Source of the DNA: Arcticimaribacter sp965277835
GTDB lineage: Bacteria > Bacteroidota > Bacteroidia > Flavobacteriales > Flavobacteriaceae
Assembly (NCBI GenBank): GCA_965277835.1
Contig: OZ255841.1
Span: forward strand, 372,001-436,000
Length of the DNA stretch: 64,000 bases
Reading direction: 5' to 3'
Every line of letters starts with the position of its first letter. Positions within the stretch are counted from its first letter, which is position 1. The notes beneath the pieces are model-generated. The model ran no database searches. It was not told the origin of the DNA and saw only the letters and a program-made list of their open reading frames with translations. Made by a program: the position numbers and the translations under genes. Below, piece by piece: positions 9,306-17,453 of this stretch.

Positions 9306-9838
9306 TTTATAAAAAAACTAAAAACACTACTTCCATAAACCCGTGACGATTGAAAATTAACGTGATCATCGAATTTGTACATTTTGGTATGTTCAACAAT
9401 TAGTTCTCCATCCTTTTTCAGCCAATTTCTTTCAAAAACTAAATTTATTAGCTTCTCTATATCTGAATGAGGTATATCATATGGTGGGTCTGCAAAAATA
9501 ATATCAAAAGTATTATGTTGCTTTTCTAGGTACGTAAGTACATCCCTACATACTACATTAATATCAAAGCCAAAATTTTGACTTGTTTGTACAATGAATT
9601 TAGTACAGTTTTTGTTTTTATCTACAGAAGTAACTTGCTTAACTCCACGTGAGCAAAATTCATAGCCTATACTTCCAGTACCAGAAAACAGGTCTAAAGC
9701 ATTTATGGTATCCCATTCTATTCGATTTGATAAAATATTAAATAGAGTTTCTTTTAGCTTATCTGTTGTTGGGCGTACAGGTAATTTTTTTGGGGTTACA
9801 ATTCTTCGCCCTTTATGACTTCCGGAAATAATACGCAT
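9278..9838 (-). CDS. rsmD: 16S rRNA (guanine(966)-N2)-methyltransferase RsmD
   Basis: A 186-residue SAM-dependent methyltransferase. MRIISGSHKGRRI at the start, the SAM motif LDLFSGTGSIGYEFCSRG at about residues 47-64, and the catalytic motif FADPPYD near residue 115 are all diagnostic. It methylates G966 of 16S rRNA during 30S assembly. The last residues, GHKPDSV, are read antisense to the universally conserved CR V/P1 part of RNase P RNA, so the C-terminus is dictated by the overlapping RNA gene. It overlaps the upstream gene by 1 bp (TAATG). Confidence 0.94.
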   Translation of the reverse strand: MRIISGSHKGRRIVTPKKLPVRPTTDKLKETLFNILSNRIEWDTINALDLFSGTGSIGYEFCSRGVKQVTSVDKNKNCTKFIVQTSQNFGFDINVVCRDVLTYLEKQHNTFDIIFADPPYDIPHSDIEKLINLVFERNWLKKDGELIVEHTKMYKFDDHVNFQSSRVYGSSVFSFFIKAGHKPDSV

Positions 9839-10632
9839 TAGAATAGTTTATTTTCAAAGAACGGAATAGGATGTTCACTTGATGCATTTTTAGTAGGTGT
9901 ATCTAAAAAAATAATATTGGAGTGATATTCTTTAGTGCTTTGATAGTATTCCTTAAAACAGTGATATTCCCCTAAGAACGCAAGATTAAAGTTTTCTGGC
10001 TTTAAATAGAATTGTTCTATCACATAGAATAAATAATATAAAAACTCATCTACATTTTGTTGAGGGAAGGAATTAAAAAATAAAAGCTGCCTCCCTTGAA
10101 ATAAAAAAATATCAAAACTGCCTGATTGTAAATGAATAAACAGATTTTTTTTTGGCGAGTTTATCGAAAAACTAGTTATTGTAGATAAAAGGCGAGATAT
10201 ATAATGCTGTGATATTGACTTTGGGGATAATTCTTTTAGGAGGCTATGATGTTCTATAGTTCTATTATAAACTATAGCTTGATTAGACTGTTCTATGATG
10301 TCAAAAGAAACCTCTTCGTAATCTTTAGTTGTAGCTCCTTTACTGAGGTAAAATGCTACTGATTTTTCATCAAACATTTCAAGAGGGACAATAGTACCAA
10401 TTCCGTTAAAATGGGTTATGCTAGGATTTTGTATAGTTAATTGCTCTTGCTCAGCCCATTTATAAAGGTCTTCAAGTTTGAGTTTTGAAGATTTGGTTAT
10501 TGGGTAAAAGTATGACTTTGCTTGTGTACAAAAAGAAAATCCATCCTTGAGTACAAGGATGGATGCATCAGTATTTTGATATTTTTTATTGTCTTGGGGC
10601 ATCAAATATGGATGGCCAATTACCGTTTTCAC
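9838..10632 (-). CDS. DUF3822 family protein
   Basis: A protein of up to 264 residues, resembling the DUF3822 family found beside rsmD throughout Bacteroidota. It looks like an actin-like ATPase-fold remnant: a beta-rich N-terminal half with SILVLKDGFSFC, then FIHLQSGSFDIFLFQGRQLLFFNSF, where a phosphate-loop-like strand turn is visible. No function is known; the constant link to rsmD suggests a role near ribosome or envelope maturation (weak inference). The start at 10632 overlaps the upstream gene by 47 bp; the second ATG at 10602 would reduce this to 17 bp and may be the real one. Confidence 0.8.
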   Translation of the reverse strand: MKTVIGHPYLMPQDNKKYQNTDASILVLKDGFSFCTQAKSYFYPITKSSKLKLEDLYKWAEQEQLTIQNPSITHFNGIGTIVPLEMFDEKSVAFYLSKGATTKDYEEVSFDIIEQSNQAIVYNRTIEHHSLLKELSPKSISQHYISRLLSTITSFSINSPKKNLFIHLQSGSFDIFLFQGRQLLFFNSFPQQNVDEFLYYLFYVIEQFYLKPENFNLAFLGEYHCFKEYYQSTKEYHSNIIFLDTPTKNASSEHPIPFFENKLF

Positions 10633-11233
10633 TTACATTAGAAAGAGACCCTAAAATAATTGCTGAGCCATTAACACCATCAACAGAAACTGTTTCGTTT
10701 TCTTGTTTCAACAAATCTTTGTTTTGATCATGTAAAATGACATTTTTCGCAACTTTAACTTCAAAAACAGGAACTTTATATCCGTTTTTGTCTATAATAT
10801 CAGCTTTAATTTCAAATGTTGCATCAACCCCATCTATCGGAACTTTACTAAGTTCTGTGTAGTCAGTAGAGTTTTTAAATAAAGAATCTTTAACAGACAC
10901 AAAACCAAGGGTATCGGTAACAATTACTTCTCTCAACATATCAATTCGATACACTTTATCATATTCTAAATAAGAAGAATCACGCTTTTGAGTTAAAGTA
11001 AAAATGCCATTATCAATAAAATGAACTAGGCTATCAAAGTTATTTGAATAATATCCTTTTACATCCTTATGTGCGACTTGGGCTTTCTTAATTTCTTTTA
11101 GGCGATATATTACTTTTGTATATCGTTCGTTTTTAACTTTATTAAAATTGATAGGACCATTAATGGAGTCGTAAATCTTATAGCTGAGAAAAACAACTAA
11201 TATCCAAAGTCCAATTTGTAAAGCAATTTTCAT
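10586..11233 (-). CDS. Membrane-anchored protein of unknown function
   Basis: A 215-residue protein. The N-terminus MKIALQIGLWILVVFLSYKI forms a single membrane helix, followed by a beta-rich extracytoplasmic domain with a KKAQVAHKDVKGYYSNNFDSL segment that recalls the region after the pilin-like helix of small flavobacterial proteins. The frame stays open to 11311, but a perfect -7 element on this strand at 11257-11264 lies inside that extension, and homologous proteins normally begin at the hydrophobic helix, so 11233 is chosen. It heads the run with the DUF3822 gene and rsmD. Confidence 0.78.
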   Translation of the reverse strand: MKIALQIGLWILVVFLSYKIYDSINGPINFNKVKNERYTKVIYRLKEIKKAQVAHKDVKGYYSNNFDSLVHFIDNGIFTLTQKRDSSYLEYDKVYRIDMLREVIVTDTLGFVSVKDSLFKNSTDYTELSKVPIDGVDATFEIKADIIDKNGYKVPVFEVKVAKNVILHDQNKDLLKQENETVSVDGVNGSAIILGSLSNVSENGNWPSIFDAPRQ

Positions 11234-11256
11234 TTTAAATTTTATTTTGGTTTTAA

Positions 11257-11264
11257 CAAATCTA
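11257..11264 (-). promoter_or_regulatory. -7 element for the 10586-11233 / DUF3822 / rsmD run
   Basis: On the minus strand this reads TAGATTTG, a perfect TAnnTTTG. The transcript would begin about 10-15 bp before the ATG at 11233, which supports that start codon over the longer open frame. Confidence 0.55.
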
Positions 11265-11326
11265 CAATTTTTTTTATTTATAAAAGTTTTTGTATATGAA
11301 TTATATTTCATAAATTAAAAAGTATA

Positions 11327-12751
11327 ATGAACGCTATAGATTTTAAGAAGTTGTTATTTAAAGAATTTCCCTTTTCTTTTACCGAGTCTCAAAGCTATTG
11401 GATAGAATCTATAGTTGATTTTTTATACTCAAAAGATAAGAATACGTTGTACCTACTTAAAGGGTATGCGGGAACAGGGAAATCTACTGTGATAAGCCAT
11501 TTAGTTAAGTTTTTGTGGCAAGGCAAGTTTAAATCTGTATTAATGGCGCCAACTGGGCGTGCTGCAAAAGTTATTGCTAGTTACTCACATAGAAATGCTT
11601 TTACAATTCATAAGCAAATTTATTATACTAAAAATGAGAAAGGGACAAAGCTAGAATTTCGTTTGAAGCCTAATAAGTATAAGAACACAATTTTTATAAT
11701 AGATGAAGTTTCAATGATAGGGGATGATAGCCAAACAAGTAAGCTTTTTGAGAATGGCTCTCTTTTAGATGATTTAATTCAATATGTTGATGCCGGAATA
11801 AATTGTAAGCTATTATTGGTTGGAGACCCTGCACAATTACCTCCTGTTCATTTGAATATGAGCCCAGCCTTAGATGGTGAGTATTTAGAGTCTAAGTTTA
11901 ATAAAACTATAGTGGAGTGGGAGTTAAAAGAAGTAGTAAGACAGAAACACGACTCGGGAATTTTGAGTAATGCAACACAGTTGAGAGTACAAATGGACGA
12001 AGAATCCTATGACTCTTTTCAATTTGACTTACCAGACGGATCGGATATTATGCGATTACAAGATAGAAATGAAGTTTTAGAACTGCTTAACGAAACGCTA
12101 CAAGGTAAAGAGCTGGAAGAAACAGTTTTTATTGTGAGGTCTAATAAGAGAGCAAATTTATATAATCAACAAATTAGAAGTAGAATTTTATTTTTAGAGG
12201 CAGAGTTATCAGTGGGCGACCAGCTAATGGTTGTTAAGAACAATTACTTTTGGTTAGAACCAGATTCAGTACCAGGGTTTATTGCAAATGGCGATTTAAT
12301 AAAGGTTTTAAAAATACTTCAGCATAAGGAATTATATGGATTTAAGTTTGCCAAAGTAGAGGCACAGCTTGTCGATTACCCCGATGAAAAACCATTTGAA
12401 ACAGTTTTATTATTAGACACTCTTATTTCCGAGAAGCCATCTTTAACTTATGACGAAAGTAACACCTTATATCAAGAGGTTCAAAAAGATTATATGCATT
12501 TGAAATCGAAATATAAACGCTTTATGGAGGTTAAAAATAACCCGTATTTTAATGCTCTACAGGTTAAGTACTCTTATGCAATCACGTGTCATAAATCGCA
12601 AGGCGGACAATGGAATAATGTTTTTATAGAGCAGCCCTATTTATTTGAGCGTCCAGATTTGAATTATTTTCGATGGCTATATACAGCAATGACTCGTGCA
12701 AAAAAGCAATTGTATTTAATAGGGTTCGACAATAATTTTTTTCCAAAATAA
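11327..12751 (+). CDS. SF1B DNA helicase, RecD/Dda-like
   Basis: A 474-residue ATPase. Walker A GYAGTGKST is at residues 46-54, MAPTGRAAKVIAS is motif Ia, FIIDEVSMIGDD is Walker B (motif II), and VGDPAQLPPV is motif III. The C-terminal motif YSYAITCHKSQGGQWNNVFI with YTAMTRAKKQL is the UvrD_C_2 pattern. This resembles the stand-alone RecD-like helicases annotated as ATP-dependent RecD-like or AAA family ATPase in Bacteroidota; it probably unwinds DNA 5' to 3' in repair. It stands alone after a divergent start region and is followed by kdsB at 66 bp. Confidence 0.9.
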   Translation: MNAIDFKKLLFKEFPFSFTESQSYWIESIVDFLYSKDKNTLYLLKGYAGTGKSTVISHLVKFLWQGKFKSVLMAPTGRAAKVIASYSHRNAFTIHKQIYYTKNEKGTKLEFRLKPNKYKNTIFIIDEVSMIGDDSQTSKLFENGSLLDDLIQYVDAGINCKLLLVGDPAQLPPVHLNMSPALDGEYLESKFNKTIVEWELKEVVRQKHDSGILSNATQLRVQMDEESYDSFQFDLPDGSDIMRLQDRNEVLELLNETLQGKELEETVFIVRSNKRANLYNQQIRSRILFLEAELSVGDQLMVVKNNYFWLEPDSVPGFIANGDLIKVLKILQHKELYGFKFAKVEAQLVDYPDEKPFETVLLLDTLISEKPSLTYDESNTLYQEVQKDYMHLKSKYKRFMEVKNNPYFNALQVKYSYAITCHKSQGGQWNNVFIEQPYLFERPDLNYFRWLYTAMTRAKKQLYLIGFDNNFFPK

Positions 12752-12817
12752 AAACTAAACAACGCTAACTTTTAGATTACACTCATTACTTTTGAATAAA
12801 CTTTATTGAATAATTTA

Positions 12818-13558
12818 ATGAAAATCATCGCTGTAATTCCTGCACGTTACCAAGCTTCACGATTCCCTGGAAAACTTATGCAACCTTTAGGAAATTCAAC
12901 CGTTATAGGACTAACTTATAGTAATGTAGTGGCTACTAACTTATTTTCGGAGGTAATTGTTGCAACAGATAGCGACTTAATTCAGCAAGAAATTGAAACA
13001 AAAGGAGGTGTTGTTTTTCGTAGCCAAATGGAACACGATTGTGGGAGCGATAGAATTTCGGAGGCAGTGTCTAAGAGTGATGCAGATATTGTAGTTAATA
13101 TTCAAGGAGACGAACCTTTTTTGAATAAATCTAGTTTAGACGCATTGCTGTCTGTTTTCAAAGAAGATTTGAACGATGAGATAGACCTTGCTTCTTTAAT
13201 GATTACGTTCTCTAAAGCAGAAGAAGTTAAAAACCCTAATAACGTTAAAGTAATTGTTGACCAAAATAAATTTGCGCTATATTTTTCTAGAAGCCCTATA
13301 CCTTATTATAGAAATACCGAATGCCCACAAAACTATTATAAGCATCTTGGTGTTTATGCATTTCGCCGCAAAGCACTTTTAGAGTTTAGTGCTTCTGAAA
13401 TGACTCCGCTTGAACAAGCAGAAAAAATAGAATGTATTCGTTATTTAGAGAAAGGTAAAAAGATGAAAATGGTTTTAGTAACACAAACTGCAATAGGAAT
13501 AGATACTCCCGATGACCTTATAAAAGCGGAGCAGTTTTTGAGTGACCAACGCCGATAG
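12818..13558 (+). CDS. kdsB: 3-deoxy-manno-octulosonate cytidylyltransferase
   Basis: A 246-residue nucleotidyltransferase that activates Kdo as CMP-Kdo for LPS inner core assembly. The N-terminal motif IPARYQASRFPGKLMQPLG is diagnostic, VNIQGDEPFL carries the metal-binding aspartate, and RSPIPYYR and HLGVYAFRR are conserved. The ATG at 12818 is chosen over an in-frame TTG at 12806 because MKIIAVIPAR is the family start. The acyltransferase gene follows after 2 bp. kdsD, an earlier step of the same pathway, lies at 21.5 kb. Confidence 0.96.
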   Translation: MKIIAVIPARYQASRFPGKLMQPLGNSTVIGLTYSNVVATNLFSEVIVATDSDLIQQEIETKGGVVFRSQMEHDCGSDRISEAVSKSDADIVVNIQGDEPFLNKSSLDALLSVFKEDLNDEIDLASLMITFSKAEEVKNPNNVKVIVDQNKFALYFSRSPIPYYRNTECPQNYYKHLGVYAFRRKALLEFSASEMTPLEQAEKIECIRYLEKGKKMKMVLVTQTAIGIDTPDDLIKAEQFLSDQRR

Positions 13559-13560
13559 CT

Positions 13561-14112
13561 ATGTTTCGTTTATTATCTCGATTTATTTTGTTAAGACTGT
13601 TTAGATGGAAAATTATAGGAACTTTTCCTCAAATTCCTAAGTGCGTTGTTGTTGTTTTTCCACATACGAGTAATTACGATTTTTTACTAGGTATTATGAC
13701 TCGAAGCATAATTAGAGAAGAGGTTAACTATGTAGCCAAAAAAGAATTATTCAATCCGTTTACATCTTGGTTTTTCAAAGGTCTTGGAGGTGCTCCTATT
13801 GACAGAAAGAAGAACCAAAACCTTGTCGATAATATTGTGGAAATATATAATACACGAAATACGTTTCGCTTGGCTATTGCACCAGAGGGCACTAGAAAAG
13901 CTGTTAAAAAATGGAAAACAGGTTTTTATTATATAGCTAAAGGTGCTAATGTTCCCATTCAATTAGTTGCCTTTGATTACCCAAAGCGCGAAGTTGTGTT
14001 CTACCCATTATTTAATCCTACAAATGATACTGAAAAAGATTTCGCTTTTATGGAAAGCCAATTTAAAGGAGTATATGGGAAAGTAAAAGAAAATAGTATT
14101 CTTAGTCTGTAA
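13561..14112 (+). CDS. Lysophospholipid acyltransferase-like (PlsC family) protein
   Basis: A 183-residue protein of the LPLAT fold. The catalytic HX4D motif appears as PHTSNYDF at about residues 32-39, and the acceptor-binding motif as APEGTRK near residue 103. GLGGAPIDRKK lies between. This short cytosolic-looking form is usually annotated 1-acyl-sn-glycerol-3-phosphate acyltransferase or glycerol acyltransferase; the true acceptor is not known. It is coupled to kdsB (2-bp gap), consistent with an envelope lipid role. Its 3' end overlaps the convergent yebC by 11 bp. Confidence 0.88.
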   Translation: MFRLLSRFILLRLFRWKIIGTFPQIPKCVVVVFPHTSNYDFLLGIMTRSIIREEVNYVAKKELFNPFTSWFFKGLGGAPIDRKKNQNLVDNIVEIYNTRNTFRLAIAPEGTRKAVKKWKTGFYYIAKGANVPIQLVAFDYPKREVVFYPLFNPTNDTEKDFAFMESQFKGVYGKVKENSILSL

Positions 14113-14818
14113 GGCTGAGATTATGATATACATTCATTACATCGTCATCTTCTTCAAATTTTTCTAATAATTTTTCGACCTCTTCAATTTGTTCGTTAGA
14201 TAATTCCATTAAATTCTGTGGAATTCGATCGAAGCCTGAAGACAGAATTTCAAAAGAACGTGTTTCTAATTCCTTTTGAATACTTCCAAAGTTTTCAAAA
14301 GGAGCATAGAGTAAAATACCATCATCATCTATAAAAACCTCTTCAACTCCAAAATCAATAAACTCCAACTCTAATTCTTCAGGGTCTAAATTTTCGGAGC
14401 TAATTCTAAAATTACACGTACGATCAAACATAAATTCAACAGAGCCCGATGTTCCTAAACTTCCGTTAGCCTTGTTAAAGTAACTTCTAATATTGGCTAC
14501 AGTTCGGTTATTATTATCGGTCGCGGTTTCAACTAAAATAGCAATCCCATAGGGTGCATAACCTTCAAAAAGTACTTCTTTATAGTTTTCGGTGTTTTTA
14601 TCCGATGCTTTTTTGATAGCCCGCGCTACATTCTCTTTAGGCATGTTAGCTGCCTTTGCATTTTGGATTACAGCCCGAAGCCGAGAATTATTATCTGGGT
14701 CTGTTCCTCCTTCTTTAACCGCAATAACAATGTCTTTACCAATTCTGGTAAACGTTTTTGCCATAGCAGACCAACGTTTCATTTTTCGCGCTTTCCTAAA
14801 CTCAAAGGCTCTTCCCAT
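14102..14818 (-). CDS. yebC: YebC/PmpR family transcriptional or translational regulator
   Basis: A 238-residue protein with the complete three-domain family pattern: MGRAFEFRKARKMKRW at the start, FTRIGKDIVIAVKEGG..DPDNNSRLR, NMPKENVARAIKKA, EGYAPYGIAILVE and TDNNNRTVANIR, GSLGTSGSVEFMF. The family was described as DNA-binding regulators, and recent work links it to relief of ribosome stalling at proline-rich stretches. The C-terminus is acidic (EEDDDVMN). A perfect -7 element lies just upstream. Confidence 0.94.
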   Translation of the reverse strand: MGRAFEFRKARKMKRWSAMAKTFTRIGKDIVIAVKEGGTDPDNNSRLRAVIQNAKAANMPKENVARAIKKASDKNTENYKEVLFEGYAPYGIAILVETATDNNNRTVANIRSYFNKANGSLGTSGSVEFMFDRTCNFRISSENLDPEELELEFIDFGVEEVFIDDDGILLYAPFENFGSIQKELETRSFEILSSGFDRIPQNLMELSNEQIEEVEKLLEKFEEDDDVMNVYHNLSLTD

Positions 14819-14830
14819 TTACTTTTTTTA

Positions 14831-14838
14831 CAAATATA
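14831..14838 (-). promoter_or_regulatory. -7 element of yebC
   Basis: On the minus strand this reads TATATTTG, matching TAnnTTTG, 12 bp before the yebC ATG. A minus-strand TTTG at 14855-14858 gives a possible -33 part with 16 bp spacing. Confidence 0.6.
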
Positions 14839-14883
14839 AAAAGTATTGAAACTTCAAAAACGTATTCTTATGATAAAATATAA

Positions 14884-16098
14884 CTAATTACCTACTAATT
14901 TAGTTTTTACGACTACAGTATTGTGTAGTGTTTTGTGTACAGGACATTTATCTGCTATTTCAAGTAGTCTAGTCTTTTGCTTATCATCTAAATTGCCTTT
15001 TAGTTGAATACTTTTTTCGATGTGGTCAATTTTTGTTCCTACACTATCGCAATTTTCACAGTCTTGATTATAATCTTTACTATGACTAAGATGAATTATA
15101 ACTTCCTCTAAATCCCATTTTTTTCTATTTGCATATAACTGAAGCGTCATTGCTGTACAAGCACCTAATGATGAAAGTAGATAGTCGTAGGGAGAAGGTC
15201 CAAAATTATTACCTCCTACACTTTCTGGTTCATCGGCTATTAATGCGTGTCCTCCTGCCAACATATTTGTTGTGAATTTTTCTTCTCCAATTCTAACCAC
15301 GACTTGTTTCGAGGTGTTAAGTGCCTTTTGGTTATCCATACGTATATACTTGGAAGCCCATTGCGCTATTACGCCTCCCGAATAAATAGAGTCTTCTTTA
15401 TTGCTTAATAAATGGTCAGCGCCATCTAGGGATATAAAACTTTTTGGGTGAATTGCGTTCGAATATATTTCCGCCGCATTATTAATTCCAACTATTGTGT
15501 CTTGAGGAGAGTGTAGTATTAAAATTGGCTTTCGAAGCGACTTTACTGTCTCTGCCATATTCTTTTCTGAAATATCTTTGATAAACTGTTTAGAAATATT
15601 AAAATTCCTCCCTCCAATATTTACAACCGCATCTCCTTTGGCTTCAATTTCTTTTACATTACTTTCAAATAAATGCTGAACATGATGAGGAGATGCAGGC
15701 GCACCAATTGTAGCTACAGCTTGTATTGAAGAAATTTCTGTGCTTGCAAAGATAACCGCAGCGCCGCCTAATGAATGCCCAATTAAAAGCTTTGGAGCTT
15801 CCAATTCTTTCTCCATATATGCAGCTGCATCTTTTAAATCTTGAATGTTAGTTGAAAAATTAGTGTCTACAAAATCCCCGTCGCTTTCTCCTAATCCTGT
15901 GAAATCAAAACGCAGAACACCAAAACCATTTTCTGTAAGTGCCTTAGATATATTCCTAACTGCACCTAAATTTTTATTACATGTAAAACAATGTGCAAAA
16001 ATTGCATAAGCTTTTGGATGCTCATTAACGGGTAATTCAAGTCTACTGGAAAGTTGTATCCCATTAGAATTTATAAATACAATTTTTTTACTTTTCAT
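14884..16098 (-). CDS. Alpha/beta hydrolase fused to an OsmC-type peroxidase domain
   Basis: A 404-residue two-domain protein. Residues 1-255 are an alpha/beta hydrolase with the nucleophile elbow GHSLGG (Ser 109), LRFDFTGLGESDG and a late VGADHLL-type histidine segment (DGADHLLSN). Residues 270-404 are OsmC-like, with the two redox cysteines in SLGACTAMTL and DKCPVHKTL. OsmC domains reduce organic hydroperoxides; the hydrolase may release or process a substrate for it. The same fusion is known across bacteria. 155 bp without a recognisable feature separates it from the gene upstream. Confidence 0.93.
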   Translation of the reverse strand: MKSKKIVFINSNGIQLSSRLELPVNEHPKAYAIFAHCFTCNKNLGAVRNISKALTENGFGVLRFDFTGLGESDGDFVDTNFSTNIQDLKDAAAYMEKELEAPKLLIGHSLGGAAVIFASTEISSIQAVATIGAPASPHHVQHLFESNVKEIEAKGDAVVNIGGRNFNISKQFIKDISEKNMAETVKSLRKPILILHSPQDTIVGINNAAEIYSNAIHPKSFISLDGADHLLSNKEDSIYSGGVIAQWASKYIRMDNQKALNTSKQVVVRIGEEKFTTNMLAGGHALIADEPESVGGNNFGPSPYDYLLSSLGACTAMTLQLYANRKKWDLEEVIIHLSHSKDYNQDCENCDSVGTKIDHIEKSIQLKGNLDDKQKTRLLEIADKCPVHKTLHNTVVVKTKLVGN

Positions 16099-16254
16099 AA
16101 TATAATTTAGTTGAATGTGATTGAAATACTCCCTTTTACATTGGATAACTTGTTACTAATGTAATTAAAAAATATATACGGTTTGTTTTTATAGAATAAG
16201 AAAAAAATAAAGGAAACGAAAATGTAACAGTACTTTGAATAACTGGCTATATCA

Positions 16255-16830
16255 TTAATCATTTTTTTGCATCGGATCCCATTTTATTTCTTCTACGCCG
16301 AAGTCTTGAGTGAGTTTTCGTGATAACGTAAATAAATAGTCCGAAAGGCGGTTGACATAGGATATAATAAATGGACTAATCTTGGTGTCAGAAGCTAATT
16401 CAGTTATATGGCGTTCTGCTCTTCTGCAAACAGAACGAGATATGTGTGTGTATGAAACAGCAATATGACCTCCGGGGATAACAAAATTTTTGAGTTTAGG
16501 TAGCGCACTTGAAATTCGGTCAATCCAAGATTCTATTAATGCAATATCATTAGAATTAATATTATAGAAGTTGGTTATACGATCACCATCGGCATCACCA
16601 TCATTTGCTAATTCTGACCCTATAAACATTAGGTCGTTTTGAATTTTCATAAGCTCATCACGATGCTCAGTTTTTATTGCGTGTGTTCGTATTAGCCCTA
16701 TAAAGCTATTTAGTTCGTCAATGCTTCCGTAAGCCTTAATTCGGATGTGGTGTTTAGGCACTCTTTTTCCAGAAAACAAACCCGTAACGCCGCTGTCTCC
16801 TTTTCTTGTATATATCTTAGTTTTCTTCAT
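16255..16830 (-). CDS. Cob(I)alamin adenosyltransferase, PduO type
   Basis: A 191-residue ATP:cob(I)alamin adenosyltransferase that makes adenosylcobalamin. The ATP-binding start KIYTRKGDSGVTGLFSG, the helix YGSIDELNSFIGLIR and the later VCRRAERH motif are diagnostic. No other cobalamin gene is in the window, so it probably serves scavenged B12 for enzymes such as methylmalonyl-CoA mutase. The start overlaps the end of a 50-residue membrane protein gene by 14 bp, which makes ATR part of the lnt transcription unit. Confidence 0.94.
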   Translation of the reverse strand: MKKTKIYTRKGDSGVTGLFSGKRVPKHHIRIKAYGSIDELNSFIGLIRTHAIKTEHRDELMKIQNDLMFIGSELANDGDADGDRITNFYNINSNDIALIESWIDRISSALPKLKNFVIPGGHIAVSYTHISRSVCRRAERHITELASDTKISPFIISYVNRLSDYLFTLSRKLTQDFGVEEIKWDPMQKND

Positions 16831-16969
16831 CGTTATTTTTTTCCTTTTTTTTCATCTCGTATCTTTTACGAAAACTCATCTTTTTACCTTTCGATTTTCT
16901 AAATAGGAAATTGCGAAATATAAGATAGATTAGGGCAATTATAATAACTTTAATTATATCTTCACTCAT
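16817..16969 (-). CDS. Small single-pass membrane protein (50 residues)
   Basis: An ATG at 16969 opens a 50-codon frame ending at 16817: a hydrophobic helix KVIIIALIYLIF at residues 7-18, then a strongly basic tail (RKSKGKKMSFRKRYEMKKKEK) and acidic end. It lies 22 bp after the gene at 16992 and overlaps the ATR start by 14 bp, the normal packing of this operon. Topology recalls the small DUF4834-type proteins of flavobacteria, but similarity is only in shape. Function unknown; too short for many gene callers. Confidence 0.65.
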   Translation of the reverse strand: MSEDIIKVIIIALIYLIFRNFLFRKSKGKKMSFRKRYEMKKKEKNNDEEN

Positions 16970-16991
16970 AACAATTACTAAAATAATTGAT

Positions 16992-17453
16992 TTAAAAAAC
17001 TTTCAGAGAAAAAATTTCAGGAAATTGTTCAAATCTATGAATTATGATACCAAAATAGTATAAATCTAAAATAATGAAATTAGATTTTTCTATAAATTCT
17101 ATCCAAGACTTTCGTTTTAAATGAATATTATTAATTAAAATTATTTGCGAACAGTCTTTTATACCTAAATGAATAGATTTAAAATTAATATCCTTGCTTT
17201 CTTTATAGCTTACAGGGTATTTTGAAATTTTAAATTCATTTGCGGCTTGTGCACTAAAATCATTTAAGAGTTTAAGAATTTCTTTACCCATTAATTCTCG
17301 ATTTATATTATTTGAAGGGGTTTTTCTTAGCTTCTTCCATTTTTTATTATAAAAACAAAAACACACCAAAGCATATAGATAAGGGGAATGTACACCGTGT
17401 TCATTGGTAGCTTTTAACTTAAAAAACCAATATCTTAATAAAGAAAACCTCAT
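16992..17453 (-). CDS. Shortened methyltransferase-like protein of the lnt operon
   Basis: A 153-residue protein. The N-terminus (FKLKATNEHGVHSPYLYALV) and the last residues (IILDLYYFGIIIHRFEQ) resemble the two ends of a class I SAM methyltransferase-like family of about 240 residues that Bacteroidota encode near lnt. The middle, where GxGxG and the rest of the SAM site should lie, is missing: the linking segment has no glycine-rich loop. It may be a degenerate remnant or a catalytically dead form. It overlaps the end of lnt by 4 bp, and the frame is intact. Confidence 0.7.
   Translation of the reverse strand: MRFSLLRYWFFKLKATNEHGVHSPYLYALVCFCFYNKKWKKLRKTPSNNINRELMGKEILKLLNDFSAQAANEFKISKYPVSYKESKDINFKSIHLGIKDCSQIILINNIHLKRKSWIEFIEKSNFIILDLYYFGIIIHRFEQFPEIFSLKVF

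Noticed and set aside
11234..11311. N-terminal extension of 26 residues on the membrane-anchored protein
   Set aside because: A perfect -7 element lies inside it and the extension is lysine/asparagine-rich with no similarity to typical signal sequences, so the ATG at 11233 was preferred.
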